From Uloborus plumipes (taxonomy: Eukaryota > Arthropoda > Arachnida > Araneae > Uloboridae): a DNA stretch of 64,000 nucleotides. Position numbers and translations under genes: made by a program. The notes below the pieces were generated by a model. It was not told the DNA's origin. It saw only the letters and a program-made list of their open reading frames with translations, and searched no databases. Positions 36,914 through 49,857 of the stretch are shown piece by piece (position 1 is the stretch's first letter; each line of letters opens with the position of its first letter). Location of the stretch: the NCBI GenBank assembly GCA_038373865.1, contig JAXGGA010002850.1, positions 49,487 to 113,486 of the forward strand, given 5' to 3'.

Positions 36914-37854
36914 GGGCGATTCTCTGTAAACTGGTAATTGGCTGTCCGGAACGATTATTTTAAAAATAATAAAGTGTAATAAAGTAATTATCGCTCTTAA
37001 TACAAGTAAAGCATTAATACTTTGTGGCCCACTTGTATTTGGAGTAATAATAATTTAATTTTTTTTTCTAGAAATTATCTAAGCGCCAAAAACACAGTCC
37101 CCTGGCTGTCCCAATCCCATCGTCTAACTGTTAAAGATAGTATTTCAAAAAACCTATTAACACTACATAAATTTGGTAATTAATATCTAAAAATAGAATA
37201 ATGAAGCTATATTTTTCTTATGAAATAAGGTATAATTACGTATTTCTAAAACTTAAAACTGTCATGTACATTCTGTCCGGAGTTTTTTCAAACAATCCCT
37301 TGCAACAAATTCAAAGCTGTAATACGAAAAATCTATAACTTTTGCAAATTCTATTTGGTATGAAATTTAAAGTAATCAGTGTGAATTTACCGAAATCGCC
37401 GAGAACGGTGTTGAAAGGCTACTTTGCTTAGTTTGAGAGCCACATTTGTGAGGAAAGTATGCATCAGGGTCGTTGCAAAAACAGTCCTCAGGGAAGTGAG
37501 TTCATTAATGTCAATTAATTTAATTATTAAACATATTAGTTATTATTTCCACGATTTGTGCCTAAATTTATAGGTAGTTTCGTAACTAATTATGGTCCAA
37601 TAGTTTTGCAGATATTACGCAACAAAGAGCAAAAACACAGTCATCTGGCACAGTCTCCTGCCTAGTTATACCAGGCGGGGGACTTACCCCCTATCATGAT
37701 TTATCAGAAAAACACAAACTTCAATTGGCCCTCTTTCAAACAAAAGTAATAGATTTATTTTCTGACCAATAGTATTATAATTATACGAACATTTCAAAAA
37801 ACCGTGCCCGGACAGATTTCGTTTGAAAAATGACGAGTTTACAGAGAATCGCCC
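36914..37854. mobile_element. Inverted-repeat element with 4-bp target duplication, member 1
   Basis: 941 bp with perfect 19-bp ends GGGCGATTCTCTGTAAACT and 4-bp duplications ATAC (36910-36913 and 37855-37858). CTGTCCGG occurs just inside the left end and again near 37265 (CTGTCCGGAG), with its complement near the right end. The GGG tip and 4-bp duplication would fit Sola-type elements as I recall them. No transposase frame. The 44613-45744 element has the related tip GGGTGATTCT. Confidence 0.7.
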
Positions 37855-37858
37855 ATAC

Positions 37859-39699
37859 ATAGAAAACAAAATCTGAAGTGAATGGAAGTAACTGGATTTC
37901 AAATTTTAATGTCTAAGTATCAATTAACATAATACTAAACTGCTATCAAATCTTAGCCCCTTTTGTTGAGAAATTAGAAAATGTTTAATTATACTTTTGT
38001 ACCTCAACAGGCTACGTGTTGAGAAAATAACAAACGAAATGATTACCCTTTTCATTCTACAATTAATTAGCCTATTTTTAGACTCGATATATACATAGCA
38101 AGTTTTAATTATAAGCTCTTATTTTATTTAACATGAATGGTTTTAGGACGAATACAATGAAATTTTTTTAAGACTCCTAAGATTTGAATTGAGCATCGAC
38201 TGATTTCTTCAATTTATATTTACGACTCGGGAAGTTTAAAAATGAGTAAGAAAGCATCGAAAATTATGCAGCTGTCAGTACCAATGTTATCACTTTCCAC
38301 ACCTTTACTCTCGAGAGTACTGTAGCTGAAGTTTAAACTAAAGCTGATGAAAAATTGAAAGCAATAATAATAGCGACGAATGCGAAAAAATAAAAATTTA
38401 AAAAAAACTATCCTCTGCTTATTCATTGGATTTTGAGTAAGCAGAGAAATGTTTTCTATTGTTTTTAATCACCAAAGCGGCACATGAAAATTAAAATTAT
38501 TTTCGGCTCTTCCTGTACAGTATAAAACATTTGTGAAACTTACTAAAAGTGAACACGAAATATTTTTTTCGTAAATGTTTTGCAACCCGTTTTTTATACA
38601 CTTGATAATACTAAGAAAATATTGCCGTTCCTTTAAGCTCGTTAAAAGGGCGTTAACCTCTTTAAACAGTAAATTTTTAAAGCATCTATAATAAAGTTAA
38701 GTACCACCTGGATGTGCTGATGTTAAAAACTGCAGGAAAGTCCCATTTTACTGTGACTACATTTCAATTACTTAAGTAAAAGCTTTTCACGGTTAACTGT
38801 TTTCAGAAGTTGTATAGAACAGCCGATTTTTTGAGAATATATATTTTTAGACAGAGATGTTGCAGGGGGAAAATATTTGAGAATCTTACCTTCAAATGGG
38901 GATGGGAGAAGAAACGCAATTAAAAAAGTAGCTTGGAACCAATTTACATTACATTTGTAGTTTTTTTTTACAGTAAGAAAAACCATTTCGTGCTGATTTT
39001 CATTTCCCCAGCGAAACCTCTCATTTACAACACTGTCCTTAAAGTATTATGAGGAGTAGATGATTGAAACCAATTTTACTTGGTGACTATCTGAACAAGA
39101 AACTACAACATAAAAGTGAATATTTTCAAAAATGTCTACAATAAAGTACTAGACATTCTGTTATCACGCCTTTTTCTTACTGTTGAAAGCAAACGGCTAA
39201 AAATATTGTCCAAACTGTTTTATACAATTTTAAGATTTTATAATTTTTCTACATATCGTACAAGCAATGCTGCATTTCAACACTGGATTGATCATCACTA
39301 TTTCAGCCGTTTGGCAAAACAGCGTCACCAGTAAAATTATTCACGACGAAATTCTTATCCACAAATTACCAACAAGCTTAAAGTCATCTAACTTAAGCTG
39401 ATACATTTCATTAGATGCCCCGCAACAAGAAGTCATGGAACAACAAACACGGTTTCTATGGAGTTATCTTTACAGTAAATTTAATATCAAGCTCAGTTTG
39501 TAAAACGTTTATTCCCGCAGAAGGAGCATAATCCAGTTTCAGTGCCACTAAACCTAACCTACGCTATTGTGTCTCGGTAGTGATTATAATCTCAGATGAA
39601 AGAGGATCTCTGCCGTGATTCCTTAGCTACCAACAGCTTGTAAATGTTTAGTAAAACCAGCTGCAATGATTTTTGTTAACTTTTAGGAAATTTTTTAGT
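37859..39699. other. No gene supported
   Basis: AT-rich. Small minus-strand frames at 38220-38426 and 38768-38986 and a plus frame at 39116-39334 show no domain. 39505-39590 is the partner of the old repeat at 26310-26400. Confidence 0.45.
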
Positions 39700-40265
39700 A
39701 TGAAAAATGCAAATAACTTACGCTGTGCAAAATAATTTACGCTGGGATAATCACATTGAATTTGTTTCAAAAAAGATTTCTCGTAGTTTAGGTTTAATTA
39801 ACTTTGTGTCAAATTTAGTTCCTGTTAATGTTTTGTATATCCTATATTTTTCTATGATCTATTCAGTTATTAATTATGGTATACTTGTCTGGGGTCAAAC
39901 AACTAAAAATTATTTAAAACAGAATTAATATTTTAATAAAAAGATTTCAAAGAATAGTTAATAGGGATTTGGTAACAGAAATAGAAGTTTTTTAATGAAC
40001 GCTGAACACGTTTATAATTATAATGTTGGTCTTTTTATGTATGATTCAGTCTTTAAGGGTTTAATTTGGAAATAGTAGAAATGGCTCATAATTACCAAAC
40101 TAAGTATCGAGACGATCTTTTACCAATTTTTGCAGAAACAAATTTATTATTCAATGGCATTAATTCCTATGGACCGAGATTTTGAAACTCACAACCAAAT
40201 AGCCTAAAATGCATATACAGTAGAAATGTATTTAAAAAACGGTTAAAAAATTTATACTTAGCTCC
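39700..40265 (+). pseudogene. LINE reverse transcriptase, decayed C-terminal end
   Basis: Translation resembles the thumb and C-terminal region of non-LTR reverse transcriptases: LRWDNHIEFVSKKISRSLG, then an aliphatic stretch with INYGILVWGQ (39718-39900), IKRFQRIVNRD after a frame change (39937-39970), and NSYGPRFxNS with FKKRLKNL near 40165-40250, interrupted by a TGA where a Trp is usual. At least one frameshift and two stops. Upstream catalytic motifs (FADD-type) are not visible, so the copy is 5' truncated, as is usual for LINEs. Jockey or CR1-like is my guess. Confidence 0.65.
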
Positions 40266-40368
40266 ACTTAAAATAATTTGTGAACACTAATTTATCCTCA
40301 ATATTTTTCGGCAACTCTGAATTAGTTTTTTTTTCTTTGTTTTTTATTGTTTAAAAAAAAAAATTATA

Positions 40369-40566
40369 CACTGCGATGCAAAAGTTTAGACAAATGGCAA
40401 ATATGTGAATAAAAGGAAAACTATTCAACGAAATGCTTTCAAATTTCTACTGCAGGTACACAATATGATCCCAAATACGTGTATGGAGTTTTTAAAACTA
40501 TAACTGGAATCTAATTTTGGATATTACAAAAAACATTTTTTTACATTGTTGCAAAAGTTTAGACAA
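40369..40566 (+). mobile_element. Left end of a Tc1-like element with IR/DR structure
   Basis: After a TA (40367-40368) comes CACTGCGATGCAAAAGTTTA. The 16-mer GCAAAAGTTTAGACAA occurs at 40378-40393 and again at 40551-40566, 173 bp apart. Paired direct repeats of this spacing inside an end are known in Tc1-like elements such as Sleeping Beauty. No matching right end or transposase was found. Confidence 0.5.
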
Positions 40567-41565
40567 TAGTCAGATTTTATGCAAATATCCCTTGAAATGT
40601 GATTGGTGGAGGAAATGCGGGATTTTATTATTCATTTATAAAGTGCAGGGATTACTGAATAAATAATCAAAATCTCAAAAGCTCTGTAGTTCTCGTGTAA
40701 AGAAGATGAGAAAGTTTGGAAGCCGAAATTTGAAAATGAACCTACTTTATTAATTTTTTGTCTTTTAAATCGGCTCTAGTATGGTAGCACGTTGTTTTTT
40801 ACTTTGTGGAGAGCAAATTCAGACATGCATATCGATCAAAAGACCAAGAAAAAATATATTTCTTAAAGATCAAGGAATTGAAAAAGCGGCTCGAACTGAC
40901 GATATGCCCCTTAATTCTACAAAACTTCAACTTGGGTCAAAACAGCACGTGACAGCATAAGTAGATGAACAACTGAATTTTCTTTTGTTTTCATAAAGCG
41001 ATATGGCATGGCTAGTTTTGTGTTTTTCCAAGAGATATATAGCAAAAAAAAAAAAAAAAAAAGAAAAGTACGGAAAGAGTTCAAGTTTTATGTACATATG
41101 AGGTAGTTGGAAGCAAAGGAGGGTGAGTTCCAGTATTAAAAATTTGAATAGATTTGACAAAAATAGCAATACGTGCATTACCCTAGTTTAGAGGCTACAG
41201 ATGACATTGTAGGACTGATAGATGCTGATATACAACATGAATAGTCTGGACATGCTTCACTCTAAACTTCAAAATGTCCACTTACGTATCTTTTGCTTAT
41301 CATTCCCTCTTTCTTGAAGGCGATTGATAGGTCAAGGGCCTTGAACACACTGTATATCTCAATGTGAGATCTTTGGGTATTACTAATTATGATTTTCTAT
41401 ATATTTTTAGTAATAACAAATTGCTTCCTTTCCAATTCCAGCAATAGTTAATATTTTAACAAAACTAATGGTACTACAGAAATTGCGGGGCTAATTCTCC
41501 AGTTAAATTTATTTTGTATGAGAAAAGAGGGAAAATAAATTTTTTGGATAAAGGGCAACTCAACT

Positions 41566-41598
<33 letters not shown>

Positions 41599-42340
41599 TG
41601 AAGTAAGACAACTTTTACTTTCCATAATTCATAAAACATTTCAAAACAAAAAAAAAAAAACATTTGAAAGGTATACTGCAAGGTATTTTGTATTTCCACA
41701 CGCTAGTTTTTTCGCTTCGTAAGTCTTTCATGAGTTATTCATCAATATTTGTTAAAAGATTTCAGTTATTAAACTGTAAAAATGTAAATCAAACTACCTA
41801 TTCTCGTTCAGCAGTTTTTCTTTTTTGTACTTGAAACTAATTAAGGAAACATGTGCGCACTTACGTGTGTGTATTTTCAAATTTACATGCTCTAAGAATT
41901 AGACGTATTTAAATGACAGTCCTTAAATAGTAAAAATGTATTCAAGAAAACAGACAATAACTCGATAAAAAGATAACTTCCAGAAATAACACTAAAGGGC
42001 ATAAAAGTATCCCTTTATTTTCTGATATAGTTTACGAGTCTCATGATAGCGATAGCAGTAAGAAAAAAAATATCAATGCCAACATTTATGTAAATGAATT
42101 TATATGTTTACAAAAATTTTCAAAATATGGGAAAGTGTTTAATCGCAGTAGTTTGTCTTTTGAAAGAATTGCTGAGAATTTAAAGAGCTTAGGAGAAAAA
42201 AATAAAAAACTGAAAAAAATAACAACTATTGCAGTTCGCACATAAAACAGTACTAGCTTATAGAATTTGATGCAGACAGAATGATTTTCAATAACCCTTG
42301 GCTTGCCGAGGCATCTAAGAGAGGTCAAAGTGTTTGTAAT
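40567..42340. other. No gene supported; homopolymer runs
   Basis: A-run at 41044-41062, T-run of 31 at 41567-41597, A-run at 41648-41660. Frames that cross them are artefacts. Confidence 0.5.
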
Positions 42341-42344
42341 GAAA

Positions 42345-42490
42345 TATAACTGACATCTCTAAGATGTCAATCAACAGTGGAATTTTAAACTAATGACATC
42401 TCAGAGGCATAAAATTACGCAGTGACAACTAAAGGAAATGACATCTCGAAGGCATCATGTCCGTATTGGTGCAGGAAGGACATCTCTGTA
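42345..42490 (+). repeat. Cluster of GACATCTC motifs
   Basis: GACATCTCTAAGATGTC (a small palindrome) at 42352, then TGACATCTCAGAGGCAT at 42393 and TGACATCTCGAAGGCAT at 42439, and GACATCTCTG at 42479. The regular 40-46 bp spacing and similar context suggest a short degenerate tandem array. Confidence 0.5.
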
Positions 42491-43739
42491 CTCTTCTCAG
42501 AAGAATCAAACTGTACGATAGCATATGAAGTAAGTAGCATCACAAATACATCAAAGCATGTTAAGACCTCTCCTAGATGTCACTGTGTATTAAGTTGTTA
42601 ACGTTATTATAAAATTACTGTAGTTTTAAGTGTTTTGTATGTCCTCAAAATAAAGAGAAAAAACTGGTTTCCGTTTAAAAATTTACTGTAATGATTTTTA
42701 AAGAAACTGTAAAAGTTACGTGCCAAAGAGTTTTTAGCATTAAGGTTTTTCAACTAATAATGCACATGCAGGAAAGGGGAATTTTTTTGCCAATTTTAGA
42801 GCGAGATTAATATGTTTTAAGTAGATAAACTGCAATATAAACATCCTCTGAAAAATGACAATTTTAAACTAAAATCTTTTAAAAGAAGCACATTAGAATT
42901 GAACGGATAACATATTTTCATATTTAAAAATGAAACGTGTTGTAAGACTTAACTATTGTAACAATTTTGTTGCAATGCGAATAATATTATTAACTTCCAA
43001 AACAACTTTTTCCAATTTACTTAATTTAATCAATTTCTTCTCGCAAAATTACACTTCTAAACTTGTTTAGGTTACTCGTTCCAAACATACGAAAATAAAC
43101 TAAGCCGTTGCGAACAAAGAGAATGCAAATCAAATTTTATTTGTAATTAGTATTTTCACCATCATCGCTTATTTTTATACTATTCTAATGCATCAGAAAA
43201 TAGTGAATGTTCAGCTATTTACCGATAGCTAGCAATCTTAAAACTGAAAAACAGTAGTGTTTTGTGTGGAAGTAGCAAATCAGTAACGCAATATATTGTT
43301 TTTATTACTCCACACTACTTTTGAGCTGATTCAACGGCTCAGTTCAAATTGCGAAAAAGAAAACCAACCAAACAGATCAAGTTACACATGGATGGTCATT
43401 CAAAGTGCACGCCCACCGCTTGTTTTGCAATAATTTTGATACAATACAAGCATTTCTTTTCATTTATCCATATTCATTGCAGTTGTTCCCAAAAGAATCA
43501 GTCGAAAATGACGCCTTTCTTTCCAACCGACTTTTAGAAGCTGTAGAAAACGTTTGCTGTTGTTTCAAGCTGTAATGATACTATTCTGCTATCATTTCGT
43601 TAGAAGTTTTAGCAGTATTTTCTAGAAGAGAGTGCATTTTAAAGAGTTGGAAACTGCAAAGATTAGCACTGCGACATGTACGAGACTAGGTTGATATCTT
43701 TCGATTAAAATGTGCGTGTGTCTTGCGGACAACAACATT
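42491..43739. other. No gene supported; old dispersed repeat near 43405-43500
   Basis: The part 43405-43500 is the diverged partner of about 4180-4265. No domain in the small frames. Confidence 0.45.
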
Positions 43740-43743
43740 TTAA

Positions 43744-43965
43744 TCCGTTAATGCCTGACATTTTTTTCCCCAAAGATATTTTGTATACTGGTTACACAGC
43801 TACTGAACACATTTTACAATGGTTATGTGCTGGAATCTGTTAATAATGAATTGAAATAATATTAAAGTAGTAATTGAACATTATTATTCAGTTGAAATGT
43901 TCAATTTTGGTCAGTTCAGACACTTTTTGGACCGTCCCTAAAAAGGGTCGCTAGGCATTAATGGG
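43744..43965. mobile_element. piggyBac-like MITE (222 bp)
   Basis: Flanked by TTAA (43740-43743 and 43966-43969). Ends TCCGTTAATGCCTGACA and CCCATTAATGCCTAGCGA (complement of right end). Two identical four-base flanks and matching ends support a TTAA-targeting element. No gene. Confidence 0.65.
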
Positions 43966-44612
43966 TTAATTGATTGTGCAACAAAAGAAGTAACAGGAGA
44001 AAACGAACACAATTCTGACTACACATGGGTACTGATAGAAACTTATGCTGATTAGGGTCTGGATACAAAAGATCAAGGAGGGTTGCAATAAATATTTCCC
44101 TCGTTAATAGCAGTTTGATACATCAAGATAAATTGCAAGGATTAAAATAAAAATTAGTTAACGCTACATTCAATATAGTCAAGGGCAAGTTACAGAATGA
44201 TCATCTTCTTAAAGGTAAGGGTCAACGAAATGCATTTTTTACTATGTTTGACTGCTATTTGTTATAAAATGATGATTCAAACAAACATTTTTATTCTGAG
44301 AAATATAGTAAACTAGCTGACCCGGCGAACTCTGTTCCGTCTTAAGGACAATAAATAAGCAAATTTTTGAATTTATTAAGTTTTTTTGAAAAGAAAATAC
44401 AAAAAAAATTTAAGCATCTACATTAATCATCCATTTTTGTTTCTGTATTTACAACCTATTTTACTGCGCACCAGAAGCTGTCAGAACATGTGCTTTATGT
44501 CGCCCGGCGACACAGGCTCAAAAAAGGCTTAGTTTAAAAGATAATTTTTTCGGACTGCTTATCAACTGACTGCTCCATCTATAAATCCATCCAAACAAAC
44601 TTTTGTATATAT

Positions 44613-45744
44613 GGGTGATTCTACAAAAATGGGAATATTTCTAACATGTAGATTTCAAAAAATTAATTTAAAATTAAAAATCTGAAAAAAATCAGCAAAG
44701 CACTTCATAAGTTACATAATTAAAATAGAATATCAGCAGAGATTAAATAATTGTATTTTATTGTATTTTTGGATTTTTATTTTTTTGAAGGCATATGTGA
44801 ATGATAAAAAGGGCATGTGGATGACACAATGGGTATGTGAATATAACACAGTAAGTATGCGAATAACACAAACACAATAGGTATATTAATGAAATTTTTT
44901 AACCAGTAAACTGTTAGACATAATTTTTAAACATTGTACTGTTATAGTTTGGCTTTTAATTCATCCACGTGTCTTATATTGGGGCATGTTAATGACAATA
45001 GAAAAAGGCATGTGAATGACAAAACACAAGTAATTGGGTTCTCAAAAAGTCATATCTGAATATTTTTCGGCTTCACTTCGAATTAGAACCCACAAATGTA
45101 AGCCTTAGGATTATTCATTATCAAAATTTATTTACATGTACATTTTACATGCATTCTGTGGGGCATGTTAATGACAAAGATAAAAAACACTTGCCTTGAA
45201 AGTTGAGTTTAGCTTGCGTTTTTTCAAAAACTAATTGCAGAACAGCAAAATTAATCCTCAGCCAGGAATAACAAAGTTCCATGCTTTATTTTAAAATGTG
45301 TTGCCAGATTTTCAAATAAAACATTTCAGAGAAAAATATCTATACTTTTTAGACATGTGGATGGCTGATAATCGCTGGGACAAAGTTTAGATTAACTTTT
45401 AGAGATATTATTTTCATATTATTTTGCTTTTTTTGTGATTTACATCTTGCACACATTCATATTTATAAATAAAAACTCTTGAAAAAAAAAATCACTTATT
45501 TTTTTTAAATCTATATTCCATTGATTGTGAAAATTGCACCTATGGGACAGGGCATGTGGATGACATTTCAATCTAATATCCTTTTTTTTAAAATGAATAA
45601 TAATTAAATATTGACATTGTTGATAACGAAAATTATAGAACAAAAGACGCATAAAAATATTCCCAAAATAGTTTTTTATTAAATTAAAAACAAAAAGAGC
45701 AATCAGTATAGAACACAAATTTGCCCATTTTTGTAGAATCACCC
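44613..45744. mobile_element. Inverted-repeat element with 4-bp target duplication, member 2
   Basis: 1132 bp with perfect 21-bp ends (GGGTGATTCTACAAAAATGG and one more G) and 4-bp duplications ATAT (44609-44612 and 45745-45748). Inside, GGCATGTGAATGACA or close variants occur about eight times on the plus strand (near 44790, 44811, 44831, 44853, 44982, 45007, 45161, 45352, 45551). No transposase; the 110-codon minus frame at its right end has no domain. Related by tip to 36914-37854. Confidence 0.75.
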
Positions 45745-45789
45745 ATATAATAGTAGTAAGAAGAACAGCCACTTAAATGCAGTCCAGGA

Positions 45790-46385
45790 CAGTGGTTGGA
45801 AAAACTACATATTTTTCGTAGCGAACTACAACTACAACTACTTTCTTATAAATGTAGTTAACTACAGCTACAACTACTTTTTTTTAAATGTAGCGAGCTA
45901 CACTACTTTTGAAATGTAGTTGCTACTTCGCTACTTTTAAAAAAATAAATAAATAACAAGAATACACCGTTTGAGGATCGACCGAAAAAATTTGAAAAGT
46001 GGTTTAGATTAAAAAATTACCGCATTCAAATATGGAATAAAAATTGGAATTGTCTTTGAATTTACTTGTTACTTTTCCTTTTTGTTCCTTTTTTTTTGCT
46101 AAAATTTGTCCTTTTTAGATTTTTTTGCAATTTTTACGAATATTCGCCACAAGAAAAACCTTGTTTTTTTTCCTTCGTTCTCTTTTTTTTTAATTTAGTT
46201 CATTTATTTATTTATTTTTTAATTTAAAAGTAGTTTTCAGAAATCGCTACTAACTACTATTTTTTTGTATCGCGCTACTCACTACTCTACTTTTTTTAAA
46301 AAGTAGTGCGCTACACTACAAACTACTAAAAAATGTAGCTACTATAGTAGTTTCGCTACTTGTAGCGCGCTACTTCCGACCACTG
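45790..46385. mobile_element. hAT-like MITE rich in GTAGC/CTAC (596 bp)
   Basis: Ends CAGTGGTTGGAA and the complement of TTCCGACCACTG, with exact 8-bp target duplications GTCCAGGA (45782-45789 and 46386-46393). Subterminal zones are packed with ACTAC, GTAGC and AACTACA motifs on both sides, in both orientations. I recall this tip and pattern from widespread hAT families. No gene. Confidence 0.88.
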
Positions 46386-46873
46386 GTCCAGGAGCTATCC
46401 CACCAAGCGCTTTCCACCTCTCAGCCTCAGAGGCGTAAAAACCCTTGAGTGACAATCGTTTCTGACAGCTTATCACATATAAATTTCAAGGGAAGTAACG
46501 CGTTTGTAGTAATTTGTTTGTTGGGAAGTAATTTGTTTATAATTTACTTCACAAAAAAATCAAATAACACTCAACGCACCGCTAACTTACAACATGTTTG
46601 CTGCGCTCTGGAAGCTGCCAGAACGTGTGCTTTATGTCGCTCAGCCATGGAGGTGTCAAAAAAGGCTTAGTAAAAAGGATTTGGCAATAAGACATTTTAG
46701 CTAAATAGATAATTTGCAATAAAAAATATATTGCGGTCCTAAATTGAGATAAAAACTATGCTATCATTTAAGTTGGACCAAACTGAAACTGCGTGCAAAA
46801 TTTGGTTAAAATCGGTTCTGTAGCCGAGAAGTCCATTGGCCACAAACACAGGGACGAAGATAACTAACTCTGA

Positions 46874-48694
46874 TTTTTGTTCAGTGCTAATCACCCAAAT
46901 GATGCGGCGCAATCAAACATTACAAAATACTCTAAACTCATGGAGACTTTTAGTACAAGAATGTTGTTAAAGAGATTTAGTCTTTCTGCATTAAGGAACG
47001 CTATTTCTTTTTTTAACTTTTACTTAAGACTATCATTCATGCAAATAAATATTTTTTGAAAATGTTATCCGTTTTCTTAAGTGAGTTTTTAGACTGTATT
47101 GAACTTATTCAAAAAATAACTGTCTACATTTCTACAGCTACAATCTGTCATATATCGTTGTCTTAATTCTAAGATGGGGTTTTAAATAAAGTTGTCCTTT
47201 TATTTAAGGAAAATATTGAATGAGTCTTAACGTTTTTTCTCAGCCATAAAATGACACATTATGCAATTAAGCAATTGCATTACTGGTTTCTGAAAGAATT
47301 TCTTACAGTATGCATTTTTGTAAAAAATAACTCACTGTGTATGAAAATTATAATGTGTAACAGCATGACTAGGATGTTTTGGCTTAATTTGTAAACGTTT
47401 GCTAATATTGCTCGACCCCTATTTTATGAATTTTGCTTATTAGTTTGAACAATTTCTCCGTTCGAATTATATATTTTTCTGATAAATTCATCATTTATGT
47501 TTTGATGATGCAAAGGTTTTTTCATAAGCAATTAATAAAGAACTTTAAAACACTTTGGGGCAGTCAGCGTAAAAGAGTGCACCAATATGACTTTAAAATA
47601 TTTTTACAACCAAAACGTGTGTCTGTGTATATTATCTGAAATTTCATTTTTCCCATGATTTTTATTTTCTTTTAATGCAAATTCAGTTTGGCATTCAACA
47701 CTTTAAATTAACTTTTGGAAAAACAGATTTATTACCGATCAATCTTAAATCGTAAACTTCTTAATCATCTGATGCTGGAACATGAAATATTCTTCTTTCA
47801 AACATTAAAATTATTGAACTTTTTAAATAACACTTATGATTAAACAGATATTTCTTAATTTCTGATAACTCAGGTGAGAATAAAAAAACCAGTATTATTT
47901 GGCTGTAATTATGTTAGAAATAATTGAAAAAATCAAAGTCATGGACATGAACTAATTCATTTTGCTATAATGAACCATAATAAAATTTAAATTTCCTATA
48001 CTACCCTTCTTGAAACGTTTTCGAAATGGGAAACACAAACACTCTTACTTAGCTTAAAAAACGTTAAAAACATATGATAGATAAATTGATAAGTCTTTTA
48101 CTCAATAGAAGCAACAAGCATTTTTTATGGATTTTTTGCACACCGCGAGGTTACTTTAAAAGATAAGAAAGAGTTAATTGCCTGTTTTACCATACATTTT
48201 CTCCTACGCATAACGCTATACTTACAATTTGATTCCGTAGGAACATCCCTAAAGGCATATAATAATGAGACGCTATTTCAACTTGAACATGATCCAGAAA
48301 ACTCAGTAACACTGAATTATCTGTCTCAAGTATTTGTAAAATTGTGTATTTACACAGTACTCGCAATAGGAATTCATCCAAAGTTCTACTTAACTATCAG
48401 GAGAACTATTCATTAATGACATGTCATTGAAAAGCGCACAAAAGCAGTAATAATGTGTGTTTTTCATCTTCTTTCGTAATTCTAAACACTTTTGCATTTA
48501 TTGTAACTTACATTTTATTTATATTTATATCAAAAAATTTAAATATGATAAATTTATTTTCGGTAATTTTCTCTTTAGAAGATTATTGTTGATGTTGTTG
48601 TTGTCAATTATACCACTCGAGTACCCAAACACGAGTAGATACAGCTATCCGCTTTAAAGTCGAATAGGTAAGGATTCTGTTTTTACTAGCACTA
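46874..48694. other. No gene supported
   Basis: AT-rich. Frames at 47433-47639 and 48187-48381 carry no domain. Confidence 0.45.
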
Positions 48695-48895
48695 TTAAGA
48701 TAGAAGTCCGATTTAGCTCAACGGACTTGCCATCAGACCCATTAATAGGGCACGCATTCATAACACACACATTTACACAGAAAAAAGGACAAGGACAGAA
48801 GAGAGAGAAAATACATTCATGCCCGAGCCGGGATTCAAACCCGGACCGACTAATACCTGTCAGACTCCTCTGACCACAAGACAAAAATGGCCGGC
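48695..48895 (-). mobile_element. tRNA-derived SINE, second copy
   Basis: Same family as 27345-27628. On the minus strand it starts GCCGGCCATTTTTGTCTTGT, has GTGGTCAGAG, a B box GGTTTGAATCC (48832-48842) and the shared body CTGTCCTTGTCCTTT. The 3' part is more diverged and lacks a clear A-run, so its 3' limit is approximate. The 90-codon frame over it is not a gene. Confidence 0.75.
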
Positions 48896-49857
48896 TTTGA
48901 TGATGTTCATCGTTTGAAAGCAGCATTTAGTTAAAATGACAAATTGAAAAATTATATTTTTCTACCTACAAAACTATTAGTTTTAACCAATAATAGCCCC
49001 CCCCCCTCTCTCCCGAGATTATGAATCGAAAAATATCGATCCGATAAGTAAATTAACTTTTAATGGATAGGTGTAAAAGGAAAAAGAAAAATAAGTCAAT
49101 ACAGCATGAAAGTAAGTTACAGCTTAAAAAAAAAAAAAAATGCCGTCTTGAATTAAAATATATGAGTTTATTGTTTATTGAAATAAACTTAACTCAAAAA
49201 TTGCAACTATTAAAAGAAAAAAAACGTAAACTAAAACATATTTATACCAGTAAAAACTCCTAAAAAATTCCTTTAAAGATTTGAACATTCTCACTAAAAT
49301 CATATTATCATCACTAAATACTAAAAATTTGAAGTAAAATGTGATACGTTATTTGTATAAAGCATGCAGAGCTCAGAGTTTCACATCGACTTAATTTACT
49401 CCTGTGGTTAATCGATATTTTCGGTCGTTTAGTTTGGAAGATATTTAAAAGTGGCAGTTTCCGAATGTATAAATACACCGAGATGTTCGAATTATGTTAA
49501 TTAAATTTTCTGATTGCTGTAATGCTTTCCAAGAATAGTTATATGCCTGGCAGTTATTATGACATAAGTTAGCAGTGGTAATATCTCATTTTAGAAAGGA
49601 CATTTGGTATGCAAGTGCTTTGAGGTTTTCTATGCCATGGTTATTTTTGTATTCCGAAGGCGAAACTAGAATGTGTCTGGAATTTTAATGCCGTAACTGA
49701 TAGTTTATGCAACAGCTACGTTTGCTATTATAGTAGTTTTGCAATTTTTCGCAGAAAAATTCAAAAGTAATTTTACATATCTTTTTGGTCCTCAACTTCA
49801 AGTGTTGGTAAACTAATCTTTAATAAACGATTTTTTTAAGAAATATGGGTTGTACAT
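48896..49857. other. No gene seen; old dispersed repeat 49409-49600
   Basis: 49409-49600 is the partner of 15326-15520. A C-run lies at 48998-49006 and an A-run at 49126-49140. Confidence 0.5.

Larger units (their letters stand above)
44313..46873 (-). mobile_element. Helitron-like element interrupted by two insertions (candidate)
   Basis: The left edge, read on the minus strand, ends GTTCGCCGGGTCAGCTAG then T, with a GAAC/GTTC hairpin upstream: a Helitron-like 3' end. The right edge (46800-46873, minus strand) carries AAACCGATT-type sequence; the 5' TC could be at 46860 or 46873. Two complete elements (44613-45744 and 45790-46385) lie inside. A 65-bp block occurs on both sides of them (44470-44535 and 46607-46672: AGAACATGTGCTTTATGTCG and AGAACGTGTGCTTTATGTCG), so the host element contains, or acquired, a direct duplication. 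Confidence 0.45.

Noticed and set aside
39116..39334. Upstream part of the LINE reverse transcriptase
   Set aside because: The translation has no reverse transcriptase motif and the intervening sequence is non-coding in appearance.
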